The notes under the pieces: model-generated
Seen by the model: only the letters and a program-made list of their open reading frames with translations
Told to the model about the DNA's origin: nothing
Database searches by the model: none
Position numbers and translations under genes: made by a program
Shown here: positions 36,626 through 48,125 of the stretch, piece after piece
How the letters are laid out: the number at the start of each line of letters is the position of its first letter
How positions within the stretch are numbered: position 1 is the first letter of the stretch
Origin: Oceanobacillus bengalensis
GTDB lineage: Bacteria > Bacillota > Bacilli > Bacillales > Amphibacillaceae
Reading direction: 5' to 3'
Length of the DNA stretch: 64,000 bases
Assembly (NCBI RefSeq): GCF_003628445.1
Contig: NZ_RBZO01000017.1
Location: forward strand, 1-64,000

Positions 36626-36755
36626 GTCCGGGTGAGTGGAGGGCGGTGACTCCTACGGGAATAGCACGTGTCCGAAGACCCCGCAGCGGCGTTTTTTCCG
36701 CGAGGAGGGCTGAGGCTGTGCCCGTGGAAAGCATCCGCCCGGAGCGATCCCGGAC
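36626..36755 (+). repeat. Structured intergenic repeat, copy 8 (subtype A)
   Basis: Outer stem GTCCGGG/CCCGGAC (36626-36632 with 36749-36755), inner arms GGGCGG/CCGCCC (36641-36646 with 36735-36740), central GCGG/CCGC hairpin. The spacer from copy 7 (36557-36625) is nearly identical to that between copies 3 and 4. Confidence 0.88.
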
Positions 36756-36869
36756 GGCGAGATTTGCTCCTATTTAAGATAATCTAAATTAAGTTAGTTC
36801 GAAGTTTATATAAATTATTAATCAATTATCAACAATAAAGCAACAAGCTATTTAAAGATCAGTCTAGAT

Positions 36870-36903
36870 AAAAAAGCCCTATATGAATAAATCATATAGA
36901 ACC
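36870..36903 (-). terminator. Terminator of citZ-icd-mdh
   Basis: GGTTCTATATGA/TCATATAGGGCT on the minus strand with wobble pairs, followed by a T-run. Confidence 0.8.
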
Positions 36904-36915
36904 TTCACTGAATGA

Positions 36916-37854
36916 TTAGGATAATACATGCAGTACATTTTTCACAGATTCAGCCGATTTGTCTAATGCTGCTTTTTCTTCTTCTGTCAGGTCTAGCTGA
37001 ACAATCTCTTCAATACCGTTGCCACCGAGAATGGTAGGTACACCTAGGTAAATATCGTTATATCCATATTCCCCTTCAAGGTAGGCAATTGCCGGAATCA
37101 CACGGCGCTGGTCTTTAAGAATCGCTTCTGCCATTACAGTTAATGAAGCTGCAGGTGCATAGTATGCTGAGCCATTACCTAATAGGTTTACAATTTCTCC
37201 GCCACCAGTCCGAGTACGTGCAACAATTTCATCCAGTCTTTCTTTAGAAATTAGTTTGTCTAATGGAATGCCGCCAGCATTAGAATAGCGGATGAGAGGA
37301 ACCATATCATCCCCATGACCACCTAAGACGAAACCATGTATATCTTTAACAGAAAGATTTAATTCTTCTGCTACAAATGCACAAAAGCGGGCAGTATCTA
37401 ATACACCCGATTGACCAATAACACGTTCTTTAGGGAATCCAGATTCCTTGTAAACTGTATAAGTCATTGCATCAACTGGATTTGTTAATACCACAATTGT
37501 TGTATCTGGTGAATATTTCACAATATTCTGTGTTACTGTTTTCATGATTTTAGCATTTGTATTAACAAGATCATCACGGCTCATACCAGGTTTCCTTGCT
37601 ATACCAGCAGTTATAATAACTAGGTCAGAGTCCTTTGTATCTTCATAGTTAGATGTACCTGTAATTTTGGCATCAAAGCCCCAGACAGGTGCAGCTTCTG
37701 CCATATCAAGTGCTTTGCCAATTGTCGCGTTTTCCATATTTGGAATGTCTACTAACACAACATCACCAAGTTCTTTTTGGGCTACCATTAATGCTGTAGT
37801 TGCTCCTGTAAATCCAGATCCTATAACTGAAATTTTATTCCTCTTTAACCCCAT
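36916..37854 (-). CDS. mdh: Mdh, malate dehydrogenase
   Basis: 312 residues, LDH-like malate dehydrogenase. NAD site [15 protein letters not shown] (about 9-23); DIP at about 37; substrate Arg in [15 protein letters not shown] (about 80-94), and catalytic His in [12 protein letters not shown] (about 173). Oxidises malate to oxaloacetate in the TCA cycle. The start at 37854 has AAGGGG; the open frame extends 22 codons further without an SD. Third gene of citZ-icd-mdh as in B. subtilis. Confidence 0.97.
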   Translation of the reverse strand: MGLKRNKISVIGSGFTGATTALMVAQKELGDVVLVDIPNMENATIGKALDMAEAAPVWGFDAKITGTSNYEDTKDSDLVIITAGIARKPGMSRDDLVNTNAKIMKTVTQNIVKYSPDTTIVVLTNPVDAMTYTVYKESGFPKERVIGQSGVLDTARFCAFVAEELNLSVKDIHGFVLGGHGDDMVPLIRYSNAGGIPLDKLISKERLDEIVARTRTGGGEIVNLLGNGSAYYAPAASLTVMAEAILKDQRRVIPAIAYLEGEYGYNDIYLGVPTILGGNGIEEIVQLDLTEEEKAALDKSAESVKNVLHVLS

Positions 37855-37966
37855 TAAAATTATCCCCTTTATGAGCATGTTTTGAAGACAGTTATCTTCG
37901 TATATAAATAGGTAAATCAAATAAATTGATTTACCTATTATCTAACACTTATTTATGAGTAAACAT

Positions 37967-39238
37967 TTACCCCATATTTTTTATTAATTCATCAGCAAAT
38001 GCAGAACATTTCACTTCTGTTGCACCATCCATTAAACGTGCAAAATCATATGTTACAACTTTGGATGCAATGGTTTTATCCATAGATTCAGTAATTAAAT
38101 CTGCCGCTTCTCTCCATCCTAGATGTTCAAGCATAAGTACTGCTGAAAGAATAACGGAAGATGGATTTACCTTATCTAGACCAGCATACTTAGGAGCAGT
38201 ACCGTGTGTCGCTTCGAAAATAGCATGTCCAGTGTCATAATTGATGTTTGCCCCTGGTGCAATACCAATCCCACCCACTTGTGCAGCTAAAGCGTCAGAG
38301 ATATAATCTCCATTAAGGTTCATAGTTGCTACTACATCAAATTCTTTCGGACGAGTAAGAATTTGTTGTAAGAAAATATCTGCAATAGAGTCTTTAACTA
38401 GAATTTTCCCTTCTGCTAATGCTGCATCTTGTGCTTTGTTTGCTGCATCTTTTCCTTCTTTTTCAACGATACGATCGTATTCAGCCCAAGTGAATACTTT
38501 ATCACCAAACTCAGCTTCAGCTACTTCATATCCCCAATTCTTAAAAGCACCTTCTGTAAATTTCATAATGTTACCTTTATGTACAAGCGTAACACTCTTA
38601 CGTCCTTCATCAATTGCATATTGGATAGCAGAGCGTACCAGACGACTAGTCCCTTCTTCAGAAACTGGTTTCACACCGATACCTGAAGTTTCTGGGAAGC
38701 GAATATTCTTAACACCCATTTCTTCTTTTAAGAAATTAATTACTTTCTTCACTTCATCTGAACCTTTTTGCCATTCAATGCCAGCATAAATATCTTCAGT
38801 GTTTTCACGGAAGATAACCATATCAACATCTTCTGGACGTTTAACTGGTGATGGAACACCTTCAAAATAACGAACAGGACGTAAACAAGTAAATAAATCA
38901 AGTTCTTGACGTAATGCCACGTTTAAAGAACGAATTCCTCCACCAATTGGAGTAGTTAAAGGCCCTTTAATAGCAATTTTGTATTCATTAATCTTATCCA
39001 ATGTATCTTTTGGTAACCATTCACCAGTTTTATTATAAGCCTTCTCACCAGCGTATACTTCTAACCATTCAATCTTTTTTGTTCCGTTATAGGCTTTTTC
39101 TACAGCAGCTTCAATCACTCTACTAGAAGCAGCCCAAATATCAGGACCTGTCCCGTCTCCTTCAATAAACGGAATAACTGGGTTATTTGGTACTTTCATT
39201 TCCCCATTTTCTACGATAATTTTTTCTCCTTGTGACAT
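37967..39238 (-). CDS. icd: Icd, NADP-isocitrate dehydrogenase
   Basis: 423 residues, identical in length to B. subtilis Icd. Signatures: [13 protein letters not shown] (about 22), the substrate loop with [18 protein letters not shown] (about 104-121), and the metal/nucleotide-binding [19 protein letters not shown] (about 300). Converts isocitrate to 2-oxoglutarate. The start at 39238 (MSQGEK) has TAGGAGG. It lies between citZ and mdh, on the same strand with no terminator between. Confidence 0.97.
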   Translation of the reverse strand: MSQGEKIIVENGEMKVPNNPVIPFIEGDGTGPDIWAASSRVIEAAVEKAYNGTKKIEWLEVYAGEKAYNKTGEWLPKDTLDKINEYKIAIKGPLTTPIGGGIRSLNVALRQELDLFTCLRPVRYFEGVPSPVKRPEDVDMVIFRENTEDIYAGIEWQKGSDEVKKVINFLKEEMGVKNIRFPETSGIGVKPVSEEGTSRLVRSAIQYAIDEGRKSVTLVHKGNIMKFTEGAFKNWGYEVAEAEFGDKVFTWAEYDRIVEKEGKDAANKAQDAALAEGKILVKDSIADIFLQQILTRPKEFDVVATMNLNGDYISDALAAQVGGIGIAPGANINYDTGHAIFEATHGTAPKYAGLDKVNPSSVILSAVLMLEHLGWREAADLITESMDKTIASKVVTYDFARLMDGATEVKCSAFADELIKNMG

Positions 39239-39350
39239 AAACAAATACCTCCTAATTGTTATACAAGGCAAATAGCTGGTATAACACAGCTATTTGCTCT
39301 TTTCTTGATTGATTTATATAAAATTATATAAAACGCTAAAAGAATAGTAA

Positions 39351-40472
39351 TTATCCACGTTGTGCAATTGGAATGTATTGTTGCTTGTCTGGTCCAATAT
39401 ATCCAGCACGTGGACGAATTAAACGATTGTTTTCATATTGTTCTAGAATATGAGCTAACCATCCTGATGTACGGCTCACTGCAAAGATTGGTGTAAACAT
39501 ATCGTAATCAATTCCTAAGCTGTGATACACAGATGCACTATAGAAATCTACGTTTGCTGGTAGTCCTTTGTTTTCTTTAACATATGCTTCAATCTTAACA
39601 GACATGTTATACCATTTTTCTTGCCCCGTAATTTTCGTTAACTGTCTTGACATTTCTTTTAAATGTTTGGCACGAGGATCTCCATTACGATATACGCGGT
39701 GGCCCATCCCCATCACTTTTTCTTTATTTCCCAGTTTCTTTTCTATATATGGAATTGCATTTTCTTCTTCGCCAATTTCTAAAAGCATTTTCATAACGTT
39801 TTCATTTGCTCCACCATGAAGTGGACCTTTTAATGCGCCAATAGCTGAAGTAATTCCAGAATAAACATCAGATAATGTAGCAACACATACCCTAGCAGTA
39901 AATGTTGAAGCATTAAGTTCATGATCTGCATGTAATACCAAAGCTTTATCGATTGCTTCTATTTCAATTTCGTTTGCTTCTTTTCCATTAAACATATAAA
40001 GGAAGTTTTCCGCATAACTTAAATCCGCTTTAGGCTTGACAGGTTCTAAACCTTTTCGAATTCTGGAGAAAGCAGCTACGATTGTTGCGATCTTCGCTTG
40101 AATTTTTAGTGCCTTCCGTCTATTCGCTTCTGTTTCCATCACATCTGCTTCATCATCGTAAAGACCTAAAAGCGATACAGCTGTACGCAATGCTGCCATC
40201 GGGTGCACTTTTGTTAAATCATAAGATTTCAAGTGACTATACACAGCTTCTGGAACTTCCATGTTGTTAGCAATCTCTTTCTTAAAAGCATCTAATTCCT
40301 TTTGATTCGGTAGTTTAAGATTCCATAACAAGTAGACTACTTCTTCAAAACACGTATTTTCAGCCAAATCATCGATAGCATAACCAACATATGTTAATTG
40401 ATCATCAATAATAGAACTAATTGATGTTTCAGATGCTACTACCCCTTCTAGCCCTTTAGTTGATGTTGTCAT
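39351..40472 (-). CDS. citZ: CitZ, citrate synthase
   Basis: 373 residues. Catalytic and substrate motifs: LNASTFTARVCVATLSDVYS (about 191), LKGPLHGGANENVMKML (about 214), GMGHRVYRNGDPRAKHLKEM (about 255) and DVDFYSASVYHSLGI (about 307). First TCA-cycle step, oxaloacetate plus acetyl-CoA. AAGGAGAGG precedes the ATG. In B. subtilis citZ is repressed by CcpC and CcpA; a cre-like site lies about 200 bp upstream here. Confidence 0.97.
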   Translation of the reverse strand: MTTSTKGLEGVVASETSISSIIDDQLTYVGYAIDDLAENTCFEEVVYLLWNLKLPNQKELDAFKKEIANNMEVPEAVYSHLKSYDLTKVHPMAALRTAVSLLGLYDDEADVMETEANRRKALKIQAKIATIVAAFSRIRKGLEPVKPKADLSYAENFLYMFNGKEANEIEIEAIDKALVLHADHELNASTFTARVCVATLSDVYSGITSAIGALKGPLHGGANENVMKMLLEIGEEENAIPYIEKKLGNKEKVMGMGHRVYRNGDPRAKHLKEMSRQLTKITGQEKWYNMSVKIEAYVKENKGLPANVDFYSASVYHSLGIDYDMFTPIFAVSRTSGWLAHILEQYENNRLIRPRAGYIGPDKQQYIPIAQRG

Positions 40473-40844
40473 AAGAAACCTCTCCTTTTTCTATATATTG
40501 TTATTAAGAAACAACATTACGACAATATTTATAAGTTGTATTCTATTTCCGCTATCCCCACATAGCAGAATATATATAACTAACAATCTTTTAATCTATA
40601 ACATTATAGGAAATTTATAAATATTGCCTTCCCCTGTTTCAATTATAAAGTATTATACGTGTTATGTGAAATGAAAACGTTTAATTTTTTAAAATTAAAA
40701 TAAAAAGTTGTTTATAATACAGTTTGGTCTCGCTATATTATAAGGAATGAATCTGAGGGTTTTCTTCCATTTACTTCTATTCTTGTTCATTACATCATAT
40801 GTAATTAATAAGCAATAATTCGTACAGGCTTTGGGGGAACCAAT
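40473..40844. other. Divergent control region citZ / ytvI
   Basis: 372 bp, AT-rich. It must contain the citZ promoter; a possible minus-strand TTGTTA ... TATGTG pair is centred near 40570. A cre-like site is at 40672-40685. No gene. Confidence 0.5.
40672..40685 (+). promoter_or_regulatory. cre-like site upstream of citZ
   Basis: TGAAAACGTTTAAT fits 12 of 14 positions of the CcpA consensus TGWAANCGNTNWCA. The last two bases deviate. Confidence 0.45.
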
Positions 40845-41951
40845 ATGTCAAATAAATATTTAATGATTAGTTTTCGTTTTGTAATCGTAGTCCTATTCAT
40901 TCTATCAAGCTATTATTTCTTATCTTACAGCTTAACCTACATTTATCCGTTAATTATAGCTATCATTCTAGCAACAATAATGAATCCTAGTGTGTCTTTC
41001 TTACAAAGGAGATTCAGAATACCCCGCGGTTTAGCCACATTTCTTGTCATTATAACTATTTTTATCATGTTAATGGGGACTCTATTTATCATTATTTCAG
41101 AACTATATCAGGGCACCGTATATTTAGCAGAAAAGGTCCCAATCTATTTCCATCAATTTTTATACTTTCTCGAATCCATTTTTAATACATTTATCCTTCC
41201 GGCTTACGAGAAGATTTTATCGATTTTTCTAACCTTAAATCCTGAACAGCAATTAACAATAAAAGATACGATTAATAATCTGACCAACTATCTATCATCA
41301 ACAGGGACGAGGCTCCTACAGGATACATTAGAATTTATAACAAAATTTCTATCTACACTGCCTAATTCTGTTACCGTTCTTATTTTCATCATATTTGCTG
41401 CCTTTTTAATTACTGCTGATTGGGATCATTTAAAACAACAATATAAGAAACTAATACCTACAAACATCAATGCTTCAACAAGTAATGTAGCTAATCATCT
41501 AAAGAAATCGTTCGTTGGTTTTGTAAAGGCACAGTGTATCCTAATCTTTATATCGGGATGTCTCATTTTCATTGGCTTATATTTACTACAAATTGAACAC
41601 GCTTTAACAATTGCCGTTTTTGCTACGCTCGTAGACTTAATCCCATTAATTGGGACGGGTATTATTTTTGTACCGTGGATAATTTATTTATTTCTTGTGG
41701 GGAATTATACTCTTACTATCGGTTTGACAATACTGTATATGATTGTCGTTGTTGTTCGTCAAGTGATAGAACCAAAAGTCCTCTCGTCTAATATAGGAAT
41801 ACACCCTTTATTAGCACTTGTTGGATACTTTTTTGGATTTCAACTGTGGGGAGTACTTGGAATAATCATTGCACCAGCAATATTAATTTTAATAAGTGTA
41901 CTTCATCAATCTGGTATTTTCAAATGGGTATTAAACTTTATTAAGGGATAA
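40845..41951 (+). CDS. ytvI: YtvI, AI-2E/PerM-family membrane protein
   Basis: 368 residues with about seven to eight membrane helices. Two-helix hairpin (about 10-50), third helix (about 63-85), a long amphipathic stretch (about 95-175), then the C-terminal helices with the family segment FATLVDLIPLIGTGIIFVPW (about 262-281) and the end motif VEPKV/GIHPLLALVGYFFGFQLWG. Called sporulation integral membrane protein YtvI in Bacillus; transport substrate unknown. GGGGGAACC precedes the ATG. Neighbour fxsA is convergent. Confidence 0.92.
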   Translation: MSNKYLMISFRFVIVVLFILSSYYFLSYSLTYIYPLIIAIILATIMNPSVSFLQRRFRIPRGLATFLVIITIFIMLMGTLFIIISELYQGTVYLAEKVPIYFHQFLYFLESIFNTFILPAYEKILSIFLTLNPEQQLTIKDTINNLTNYLSSTGTRLLQDTLEFITKFLSTLPNSVTVLIFIIFAAFLITADWDHLKQQYKKLIPTNINASTSNVANHLKKSFVGFVKAQCILIFISGCLIFIGLYLLQIEHALTIAVFATLVDLIPLIGTGIIFVPWIIYLFLVGNYTLTIGLTILYMIVVVVRQVIEPKVLSSNIGIHPLLALVGYFFGFQLWGVLGIIIAPAILILISVLHQSGIFKWVLNFIKG

Positions 41952-41957
41952 CAATGT

Positions 41958-42347
41958 CTACCATTTACGATAAATAATTGAACCATTATCTATTTTACGT
42001 TTAATATATGTTGAAATGACATGCTTAAGTGGTTTCCTTGTAAGGGGTAAGACAAGAATAAATCCTATTGTATCGGTAATGAATCCTGGAGATAGTAAAA
42101 ATATACCTCCAATTAAAATGCAAATACCATCAATAATATGTTCGGTTGGAGCTTGTCCTTTATTTATAGATATTCTAGCACGTTTCCACGTGTCCATACC
42201 TTGATATTTCGCAATTGTAATGCCGATAATCCCAGTGAATAATATAAGCAAAACAACCCACCATGGACCAATAATCCCACCAATCCACAGAAATACACCA
42301 ATTTCCGATGCAGGTACTATTAATAAAGCTAATAAGAGCCATCGCAT
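41958..42347 (-). CDS. fxsA: FxsA family membrane protein (YtzA)
   Basis: 129 residues, three or four membrane helices in the first about 100 residues (LLLALLIVPASEIGVFLWIG, WVVLLILFTGIIGITIA, GICILIGGIFLLSPGFITD). FxsA was named for suppressing F-plasmid exclusion of phage T7 in E. coli; cellular role unknown. The conserved LLxPGFxTD motif is present at about 83-91. Basic C-terminal tail. Between ytvI and pyk as in B. subtilis. Confidence 0.92.
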   Translation of the reverse strand: MRWLLLALLIVPASEIGVFLWIGGIIGPWWVVLLILFTGIIGITIAKYQGMDTWKRARISINKGQAPTEHIIDGICILIGGIFLLSPGFITDTIGFILVLPLTRKPLKHVISTYIKRKIDNGSIIYRKW

Positions 42348-42398
42348 ATATCTTACATCCTCTCATCAATTATAATAACATTCTTATAATTAATTTTA

Positions 42399-42432
42399 AA
42401 AGAAAAATCGGCCAATATGCCGATTTTTCTTT
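42399..42432 (-). terminator. Terminator of pfkA-pyk
   Basis: A perfect 14-bp stem with ATCGGC/GCCGAT core and A/T tails. Confidence 0.88.
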
Positions 42433-42450
42433 CACATCTCAAGTTTAAAT

Positions 42451-44211
42451 TTATAAAACCTTTGCATGCCCATTATAAATGTCGCCACTTGTTCCATCAA
42501 TTGTCACATCTTGGCCGTCTGATAATAGTTCAAAAATATTATTTACGCCAACGATAACCGGAATCCCTAAGCTAAGTCCTACAACAGCAGCATGTGAAGT
42601 CAAACCACCCTCTTGCGTCACAAGGCCACCTGCTTTTTCAATTGCTGGCATCATGTCACGATCTGTACCATATGTTACAAGGATGTCTCCTTCTTCTACT
42701 TTTTCATTTGCTTCAGCTGCATTTTTTGCGGTAACGACTTTTCCATATGCACTATGTTTACCAATACCTTGGCCTTTAACAATTACATCACCGATAATAT
42801 GAACTTTTAGTAAGTTCGTTGTTCCACTTTCTCCAACTGGAACACCTGCAGTAATAATGACACGGCTCCCTCTTTGACATAAACCATTTTCTAGCCCACT
42901 GTCTACTGCAATATCCAACATTTCATCTGTAGATTGCGCTACCTTCCCCATAACTGCATGAACGCCCCAAACCAATGCTAGTTGACGATTCACTTGATCA
43001 GAGAATGTTACTGCAAGAATCGAAGCTTTTGGTCGATATTTCGATATCATTCTCGCTGTAAATCCACTTTCAGTCGGTGTAATAATTGTGTCAATATTTA
43101 AGTTCATTGCTGTATGAGAAACGGATTGCGTAATTGCTTCAGTGATTGTCATATCAACATTTTTAGAGCGCTCATCTAAAATCGCTTTATGATCGAGTGC
43201 TGATTCTGCTTTTAATGCAATATTATTCATCGTCATTACTGATTCAACAGGATAGCTACCAGCAGCGGTCTCACCTGAAAGCATAATTGCGTCCGTTCCG
43301 TCAAATATAGCATTCGCTACGTCAGATGCTTCTGCTCTTGTCGGACGTGGATTACGTTGCATCGAATCAAGCATTTGTGTAGCAGTTATTACTGGTTTTC
43401 CAGCATTATTACATTTCTTTATTAATGCTTTTTGCACAAGCGGAACATCTTCAGCTGGGATTTCAACACCGAGATCTCCTCTTGCAACCATCAAACCATC
43501 ACTAACCTCTATGATGCTATCGATATTATCGACACCTTCTTGGTTTTCAATCTTAGGAATAATTTTAATTTGTACCGCATTATTCTTTTCAAGAACTTCT
43601 CTAATTTCTAATACATCTGAAGCTCTACGAACGAAAGATGCTGCAATGAAATCTACATCTTGCTCGATTCCAAATTCTATATCAGAGCGATCTTTATCGG
43701 TAATACCCGGTAAGTTAACAGATACGTTTGGTACGTTTACACCCTTTTTATTTTTAATTGTTCCACTATTTAATGCTGTCGTTTTAATTTCTCCAGCGGC
43801 TTTATCAACTGAAACAACTTCTAATTCAATAAGACCATCATCTAATAATATTTTAGAGCCTGCATGTACATCATTAATTAATCCATCATATGTTACAGAG
43901 AAGCGTTCAGCTGTTCCCTCTACTTCTTGCATCATGACAGAAACAGTACTTCCTTGGATAATTTCGTCCTGACCATTTACGAAATTGTTCGTTCTAATTT
44001 CTGGACCTTTGGTGTCTAGAAGTAGTGCAACAGTTTTTCCTTTGTTCTCTGCTGCTTTACGAATATTTTTTATTCGTGCACCATGTTCTTCATAATCCCC
44101 GTGGGAAAAATTTAACCTAGCAACATTCATTCCAGCATCAATTAGTTTTTCTAACGTTTCAATTGATTCTGAAGCAGGACCAATTGTACAAACGATCTTT
44201 GTATTTCTCAT
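42451..44211 (-). CDS. pyk: Pyk, pyruvate kinase with C-terminal PEP-utiliser domain
   Basis: 586 residues. The catalytic TIM barrel with the beta-barrel B domain: [12 protein letters not shown] (4-15), [11 protein letters not shown] (28-38), [12 protein letters not shown] (about 215), [15 protein letters not shown] (about 238) and ATQMLDSM (about 279). The last about 110 residues form the PEP-utiliser-like domain typical of Bacillus and Geobacillus Pyk, with the [18 protein letters not shown] segment (about 535). Converts PEP and ADP to pyruvate and ATP. GAGGAGG precedes the ATG. Cotranscribed with pfkA, 31 bp upstream. Confidence 0.97.
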   Translation of the reverse strand: MRNTKIVCTIGPASESIETLEKLIDAGMNVARLNFSHGDYEEHGARIKNIRKAAENKGKTVALLLDTKGPEIRTNNFVNGQDEIIQGSTVSVMMQEVEGTAERFSVTYDGLINDVHAGSKILLDDGLIELEVVSVDKAAGEIKTTALNSGTIKNKKGVNVPNVSVNLPGITDKDRSDIEFGIEQDVDFIAASFVRRASDVLEIREVLEKNNAVQIKIIPKIENQEGVDNIDSIIEVSDGLMVARGDLGVEIPAEDVPLVQKALIKKCNNAGKPVITATQMLDSMQRNPRPTRAEASDVANAIFDGTDAIMLSGETAAGSYPVESVMTMNNIALKAESALDHKAILDERSKNVDMTITEAITQSVSHTAMNLNIDTIITPTESGFTARMISKYRPKASILAVTFSDQVNRQLALVWGVHAVMGKVAQSTDEMLDIAVDSGLENGLCQRGSRVIITAGVPVGESGTTNLLKVHIIGDVIVKGQGIGKHSAYGKVVTAKNAAEANEKVEEGDILVTYGTDRDMMPAIEKAGGLVTQEGGLTSHAAVVGLSLGIPVIVGVNNIFELLSDGQDVTIDGTSGDIYNGHAKVL

Positions 44212-44242
44212 AGTTTTCTATTTCCTCCTCAGGGTGAATCGA

Positions 44243-45284
<1,042 letters not shown>

Positions 45285-45381
45285 TATATATAGTAAAACC
45301 CTACATTCTAAAGATAAGATAAAACAGTTTAAATATCAATCATTACCACAGAAAAAAGTCGAAAATAGTAATATTCAGAAC

Positions 45382-45395
45382 TAAAAGCGTTTCCA
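45382..45395 (+). promoter_or_regulatory. cre-like site upstream of pfkA
   Basis: TAAAAGCGTTTCCA matches 12 of 14 positions of the CcpA consensus, about 100 bp upstream of the pfkA -35 box. Confidence 0.35.
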
Positions 45396-45452
45396 AATTA
45401 GAAATGTGCAAGTGATATCAACTACTAACAAAATTTTATATCACCTAAGCAA

Positions 45453-45492
45453 TAAGTAAAGGCTGACAATATACATTATCAACCTTTACTTA
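45453..45492 (-). terminator. Hairpin after accA
   Basis: TAAGTAAAGGCTGA (45453-45466) pairs with TCAACCTTTACTTA (45479-45492), one wobble. No clear T-run, so a weak terminator or mRNA 3' stabiliser. Confidence 0.5.
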
Positions 45493-45499
45493 AATGAGA

Positions 45500-46456
45500 T
45501 TACAGCAATTTGTAATCTCCTATTCTTTTGTATTTTTCCCATCTTTTCTCAAGTAATTCTCCCGAAGAAAATTCTGATAAGTATGTCAGGGATTCTGTGA
45601 GCACTTTATCAATCATTTGTGCTTGTCCCTCCACATTTTTATGTGCTCCTCCTTTTGGTTCTGGAATTACTTGATCAACGACGCCTAATTCTTTTAAATC
45701 AGCCGCAGTAATCTTCATTGACTCTGCCGCTTTTTTTGCTAAATTTGCATCCTTCCATAGGATAGAGGCTGCTCCTTCTGGCGATATAACCGAATAGGTA
45801 GCATTCTCTAGCATATGAATATGGTCACCCACACCCAACGCTAACGCTCCGCCACTACCTCCTTCTCCAATAACGATACAGACAACGGGAACAGTTAGAC
45901 CTGCCATTTCCATCAGATTTCTAGCAATTGCTTCACTTTGTCCTCGTTCTTCTGCAGCCTTACCTGGATACGCACCTTTGGTATCAATAAAACAAACAAT
46001 CGGACGACCGAATTTCTCCGCCTGTTTCATGTGTCTAAGTGCCTTCCTATACCCTTCAGGATGTGGCATACCGAAGTTTCTACGAATATTCTCTTTCGTA
46101 TCTTTCCCTCTTTGATGACCAATAACTGTAATTGGTTTGTCTTTATAAAAGGCAATTCCAGATACAATCGCTGCATCATCACCAAAGGCACGATCACCGT
46201 GAAATTCGATAAAGTTAGTAAACAGCTTTTCGATATAATCTAACGTTGTAGGTCGCTCAGAATGTCTAGCCATTTGTACGCGATCCCAAGGCTTCAAGTG
46301 ACCGTATATATCATTTTCCAACTCAATTAATCTATTTTCAAGTGTTGAAATTTCCTCTGTTAAATCAATATCACTATCTTCCGTGAATTTCTTTAACTCT
46401 ACAATCTTTTCTTTTAAATTAACAATCGGCTTTTCGAAGTCTAATACTTGCTTCAT
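45500..46456 (-). CDS. accA: AccA, acetyl-CoA carboxylase carboxyltransferase alpha
   Basis: 318 residues. With AccD it transfers carboxyl from biotin to acetyl-CoA. Helical N-terminus (about 1-50) followed by the crotonase-type core: [13 protein letters not shown] (about 89), [19 protein letters not shown] (about 119), [18 protein letters not shown] (about 157) and [15 protein letters not shown] (about 197). It overlaps accD by four bases (ATGA), which fixes stoichiometric translation of the complex. Confidence 0.97.
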   Translation of the reverse strand: MKQVLDFEKPIVNLKEKIVELKKFTEDSDIDLTEEISTLENRLIELENDIYGHLKPWDRVQMARHSERPTTLDYIEKLFTNFIEFHGDRAFGDDAAIVSGIAFYKDKPITVIGHQRGKDTKENIRRNFGMPHPEGYRKALRHMKQAEKFGRPIVCFIDTKGAYPGKAAEERGQSEAIARNLMEMAGLTVPVVCIVIGEGGSGGALALGVGDHIHMLENATYSVISPEGAASILWKDANLAKKAAESMKITAADLKELGVVDQVIPEPKGGAHKNVEGQAQMIDKVLTESLTYLSEFSSGELLEKRWEKYKRIGDYKLL

Positions 46457-47316
46457 GTCTTATTTCCACCTTTCTGATGCATGATGAGCAATGTTGTTAA
46501 AAGTTCTTTCATATCATGCCGGTGGACAATCTTATCTAATTGACCGTGTTCCATTAGAAATTCAGAGGTTTGAAAATCATCGGGAAGTTTCTCTCGAATG
46601 GTTTGCTCTATTATTCTTCTCCCAGCAAATCCTATTAAAGCTTTTGGTTCAGCAAAATTATAATCACCAATTGATGCGAAGCTAGCTGACACTCCACCTG
46701 TAGTTGGGTGTGTCATAACAGAAACCATCAAGCCACCTTCATTACTAAATCGCTTAATCGCTACAGACGTTTTAGCCATTTGCATTAAACTTAGTACACC
46801 TTCTTGCATTCTAGCGCCACCAGAAGCTGTATATATAATAAAAGGTAATGATTCTTTTCTAGCTCTCTCTACTGCATTTGCTATTTTTTCTCCAACCGCA
46901 CTCCCCATACTTCCCATACGAAAAAAAGAATCCATAACGGCGAATGCTGTATCTTGACCATTGATTTGACCACGGCCGGTTACAACACCTTCATTCAATC
47001 CCGTCTTTTCACGGTCTTTTGCTATTTTTTGCTCATATTCTGGGAAATCTAATGGGTTTGATGAGGTGATTTGTTCATCCCATTCCTCGAAGGTTTCTTC
47101 ATCAAATAAACTTTCAATACGCTCCCACGCCGTTAGGGGGTGATGATGATTACAATTTGGGCAAACATTTAATGCTTTTTTCAATTCTTTCCGATAGTAT
47201 ATTTTTTTGCATCCGGTACATTTTTGCATTAACCCCTGTGGGACATCAATTTTACTCTGTTCACTAGGAATGGTTGCATATTTCTTGCGCTTGGTGAATA
47301 TGTCTTTCAGCTGCAA
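46453..47316 (-). CDS. accD: AccD, acetyl-CoA carboxylase carboxyltransferase beta
   Basis: 287 residues. N-terminal zinc ribbon [13 protein letters not shown]...CPNCNHH (about 33-55), then the crotonase fold with [19 protein letters not shown] (about 113), [19 protein letters not shown] (about 160) and the [16 protein letters not shown] segment (about 202). The start codon is TTG: AAGGAGGAG lies eight bases upstream and no ATG or GTG nearby fits. Promoter at 47377-47406. Confidence 0.96.
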   Translation of the reverse strand: MQLKDIFTKRKKYATIPSEQSKIDVPQGLMQKCTGCKKIYYRKELKKALNVCPNCNHHHPLTAWERIESLFDEETFEEWDEQITSSNPLDFPEYEQKIAKDREKTGLNEGVVTGRGQINGQDTAFAVMDSFFRMGSMGSAVGEKIANAVERARKESLPFIIYTASGGARMQEGVLSLMQMAKTSVAIKRFSNEGGLMVSVMTHPTTGGVSASFASIGDYNFAEPKALIGFAGRRIIEQTIREKLPDDFQTSEFLMEHGQLDKIVHRHDMKELLTTLLIMHQKGGNKT

Positions 47317-47376
47317 GCTAACTCCTCCTTCACTTTCACAACCTATACGAAAATTAGGTAATGCACTTTATCAATC

Positions 47377-47406
47377 ATATCAAAATAAAATAAAAAATGT
47401 TGTCAA
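47377..47406 (-). promoter_or_regulatory. Promoter of accDA
   Basis: On the minus strand: consensus TTGACA (47406-47401), 18-nt AT-rich spacer, TGATAT (47382-47377). Confidence 0.6.
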
Positions 47407-47482
47407 AATAAGTCGACAGCATAATAGAAAATAGAGAGTAGAGAGTAAAGATACAATAATCTATCTTCAGATAGGTTGAATC

Positions 47483-48106
47483 CTATTTCCTCTTAAAACG
47501 CTTCATAAACAAGTCTTCAATGGTTGAATAAGTTTTGTTTTCATAGATTTGTATTAATTCTATATATAATGATTTATCATACACTTGCTCATCTAGTGTA
47601 GATGAGAATTCCTCCATCAATGACCAAATTCTTTCTAAAAGGATAATATCTGCTTTCATAAAAAGATGGCGAAAGAAAGAACGGTGCTTATCTTTAAGAA
47701 GACTAGAGGGATTATGAATAATCTCCTCTAGTTTTAGAATATCTGTATCCGTAATATGAAGAAATGCTGCTTTTGCAGCTTCCTTTTCAATAATATGCTT
47801 GGACAAAATCAGATTACCCTTTATTTCCTTTTCTCTTAAAATAAAGGAAGCTAAAATTTCAACTGACTGTAACGAACGATAGGAACTAAGGAATGTCCCT
47901 TCGCCAGGACTTGTCTCAATTATCCCTAACAATTCCAACGCTCTTAGCGCTTCACGAATAGATGACCTACTAGCTTGTAGTTTCTCTGCCAGTTCCCTTT
48001 CGGAGGGAAGTTTATCTCCAGGATTCAGGTGATGGATTTCTATATAGGAACGAATTTGTTGCAATACTCCTTGATAAACTTTCTGATTACGCAAAGTCAC
48101 AGCCAC
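47483..48106 (-). CDS. FadR-type GntR regulator (FCD domain)
   Basis: 207 residues. N-terminal GntR winged helix (about 10-75) with KLPSERELAEKLQASRSSIREALR followed by the wing GIIETSPGEGTFL; C-terminal all-helical FCD-like domain, somewhat shorter than usual (about 85-207). FCD regulators bind small acids. It starts with GTG (AGGGAGTG upstream), 19 bp after the malic enzyme gene in the same operon. A perfect FCD-class palindrome lies at the operon promoter, so autoregulation and control of ytsJ are likely; the effector is unknown. Confidence 0.88.
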   Translation of the reverse strand: MAVTLRNQKVYQGVLQQIRSYIEIHHLNPGDKLPSERELAEKLQASRSSIREALRALELLGIIETSPGEGTFLSSYRSLQSVEILASFILREKEIKGNLILSKHIIEKEAAKAAFLHITDTDILKLEEIIHNPSSLLKDKHRSFFRHLFMKADIILLERIWSLMEEFSSTLDEQVYDKSLYIELIQIYENKTYSTIEDLFMKRFKRK

Positions 48107-48125
48107 TATTCACTCCCTAAGACCA

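Larger units (their letters stand above)
36253..36915. other. Gene-free region with a repeat pair
   Basis: 663 bp between mdh and phoP. The first about 170 bp are AT-rich and should contain the phoPR promoter. Structured repeats 7 and 8 occupy 36439-36755. The mdh terminator lies at 36870-36903. Confidence 0.7.

Noticed and set aside
43511-43972. 153-codon frame antisense to pyk
   Set aside because: Shadow of the conserved pyruvate kinase; no independent support.
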